A DNA stretch of 22,358 nucleotides, taken from NCBI GenBank assembly GCA_900554895.1, contig USIX01000015.1, positions 1 through 22,358 of the forward strand, read 5' to 3'. Shown piece after piece: positions 21,579 to 22,358 of this stretch. Every line of letters starts with the position of its first letter. Positions within the stretch are counted from its first letter, which is position 1. The DNA comes from an uncultured Megamonas sp. (lineage in GTDB: Bacteria; Bacillota; Negativicutes; Selenomonadales; Selenomonadaceae). Below the pieces are notes generated by a model. It was given only the letters and a program-made list of their open reading frames with translations. It was not told the origin of the DNA and ran no database searches. Both the position numbers and the translations under genes were made by a program.

Positions 21579-22358
21579 ATGAAAAGTTTTAGAATGAAAA
21601 AATTATGGAAAGCTGTAAGTTTAGGTCTTTGCGGCATATTATCCGCCGGCATTATCGCCGGCTGCGGCTCCGATAATACCGCCGTTGATAAAAATACTTT
21701 GAAATTCGGTGTAACGAACTTTGCCGATACGCTTGAACCGACACAGAATTATTTTGGCTGGGTTGTAATGCGTTATGCACTCGGCGAATGCCTGACGAAA
21801 TTCGATGAGAAGATGAATGTTCAGCCGTGGTTGGCGGAAAGCTGGTCGATAAGTGATGACCATTTGACTTGGACGTTTAAAATTCGCGATAATGTGAAAT
21901 TTTCCAACGGCAATCCGCTGACGGCGGAAGCTGTAAAGGCGTCAATTGAACGTGCTTTTGCTAAAAATACGAGAGCCGCGACATTCTTTGAATATACGGA
22001 GATGAAGGCGGATGGACAAAATCTGATTATAACTACGACAAAACCGCAGCCGAATATGCCGGGCTTTCTGGCTGACCCGCTATTTATAATCGTTGATGTT
22101 ACGGCAGAACAGCAGGGACGCAATTTCGCCAGCGAAGGCCCTATCTGCACAGGTCCGTATAAGGTAGAGTCGTTCGTTAAGGAAAAAGCCGTTATGGTCA
22201 GAAACGAAAATTACTGGGACGGCGAAGTGCCGTTTGAACGAGTGGAAATTCCGTCCATTGACGACCCGAATACACGAGCTATGGCGCTTCAGTCCGGTGA
22301 AGTCAATTTTGCTGTAAATATCGCTGCCGGTGATATTGATTTGTTTCGCAATAATGAC
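21579..22358 (+). CDS. solute-binding lipoprotein of the ABC importer, partial (3' end cut)
   Basis: 260 codons are present and the frame is open at the window edge. The N-terminus is a lipoprotein signal peptide: basic MKSFRMKKLWK, a hydrophobic stretch and lipobox IAGC with Cys29. Then come SBP_bac_5 features: LKFGVTNFADTLEP, GECLTKFDEKMNVQPWLAESW, LTWTFKIRDNVKFSNGNPLTAE and GPICTGPYKV. It would be anchored outside the membrane and deliver ligand to the two permeases. The family binds peptides, nickel/cobalt complexes, opines or heme, and the ligand cannot be chosen from this part. The gene starts 21 bases after the second permease with AAAAGAGG as SD. Confidence 0.93.
   Translation, partial: MKSFRMKKLWKAVSLGLCGILSAGIIAGCGSDNTAVDKNTLKFGVTNFADTLEPTQNYFGWVVMRYALGECLTKFDEKMNVQPWLAESWSISDDHLTWTFKIRDNVKFSNGNPLTAEAVKASIERAFAKNTRAATFFEYTEMKADGQNLIITTTKPQPNMPGFLADPLFIIVDVTAEQQGRNFASEGPICTGPYKVESFVKEKAVMVRNENYWDGEVPFERVEIPSIDDPNTRAMALQSGEVNFAVNIAAGDIDLFRNND

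Noticed and set aside
1..22358. CRISPR array, insertion sequence, prophage or toxin-antitoxin system
   Set aside because: No regularly spaced repeats, transposase, integrase, phage structural gene or small toxin pair was seen on reading both strands.

Overview
The window looks like a low-to-middle G+C Firmicutes chromosome. I lean towards the Negativicutes (Selenomonadales-type anaerobes), but there is no rRNA gene here and this is only an impression. The support is AT-rich intergenic DNA, strong AGGAGG-type ribosome binding sites, consensus sigma-A promoters, several TTG/GTG starts, a glycyl-radical-activase-like radical SAM protein, an iron-dependent alcohol dehydrogenase, and two cobalamin riboswitches. 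No phage, insertion sequence or CRISPR array is visible; the region is ordinary chromosome with metabolic operons.

Layout, left to right. The 5' half of tmRNA (ssrA) runs off the left edge on the minus strand. A GNAT acetyltransferase (minus) is divergent from a YhcH-family protein plus ROK sugar kinase pair (plus). A bidirectional terminator separates these from an FGGY carbohydrate kinase (minus). Next comes a ~960-bp gap holding a complete cobalamin riboswitch on the minus strand, with its own consensus promoter and three successive terminators but no recognisable target gene. Then follow thioredoxin and a five-gene operon: transaldolase-family enzyme, ascorbate-type PTS EIIA, EIIB and EIIC, and a PRD regulator carrying its own EIIB and EIIA domains.

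The middle has a minus-strand operon (HAD phosphatase, iron alcohol dehydrogenase, PflX-like radical SAM protein) and a LysR regulator. A tRNA-Thr(CGT) and the panCD pair (beta-alanine and pantothenate synthesis) follow, the latter behind a structured leader. After that comes a MarR regulator plus GNAT operon with a striking double operator.

The right third is the most interesting part. Three tightly spaced genes encode a cysteine-rich UreG/HypB-like GTPase, a stand-alone ABC ATPase with an N-terminal helical domain, and a small exported protein. They are followed by a second cobalamin riboswitch (plus strand) that leads into an Opp/Nik-type ABC importer (two permeases and a lipoprotein solute-binding protein cut by the right edge). 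The proximity suggests metal or corrinoid handling: a metallochaperone-like GTPase beside a B12-repressed importer probably for nickel or cobalt. That link is inference; no sequence feature proves it.
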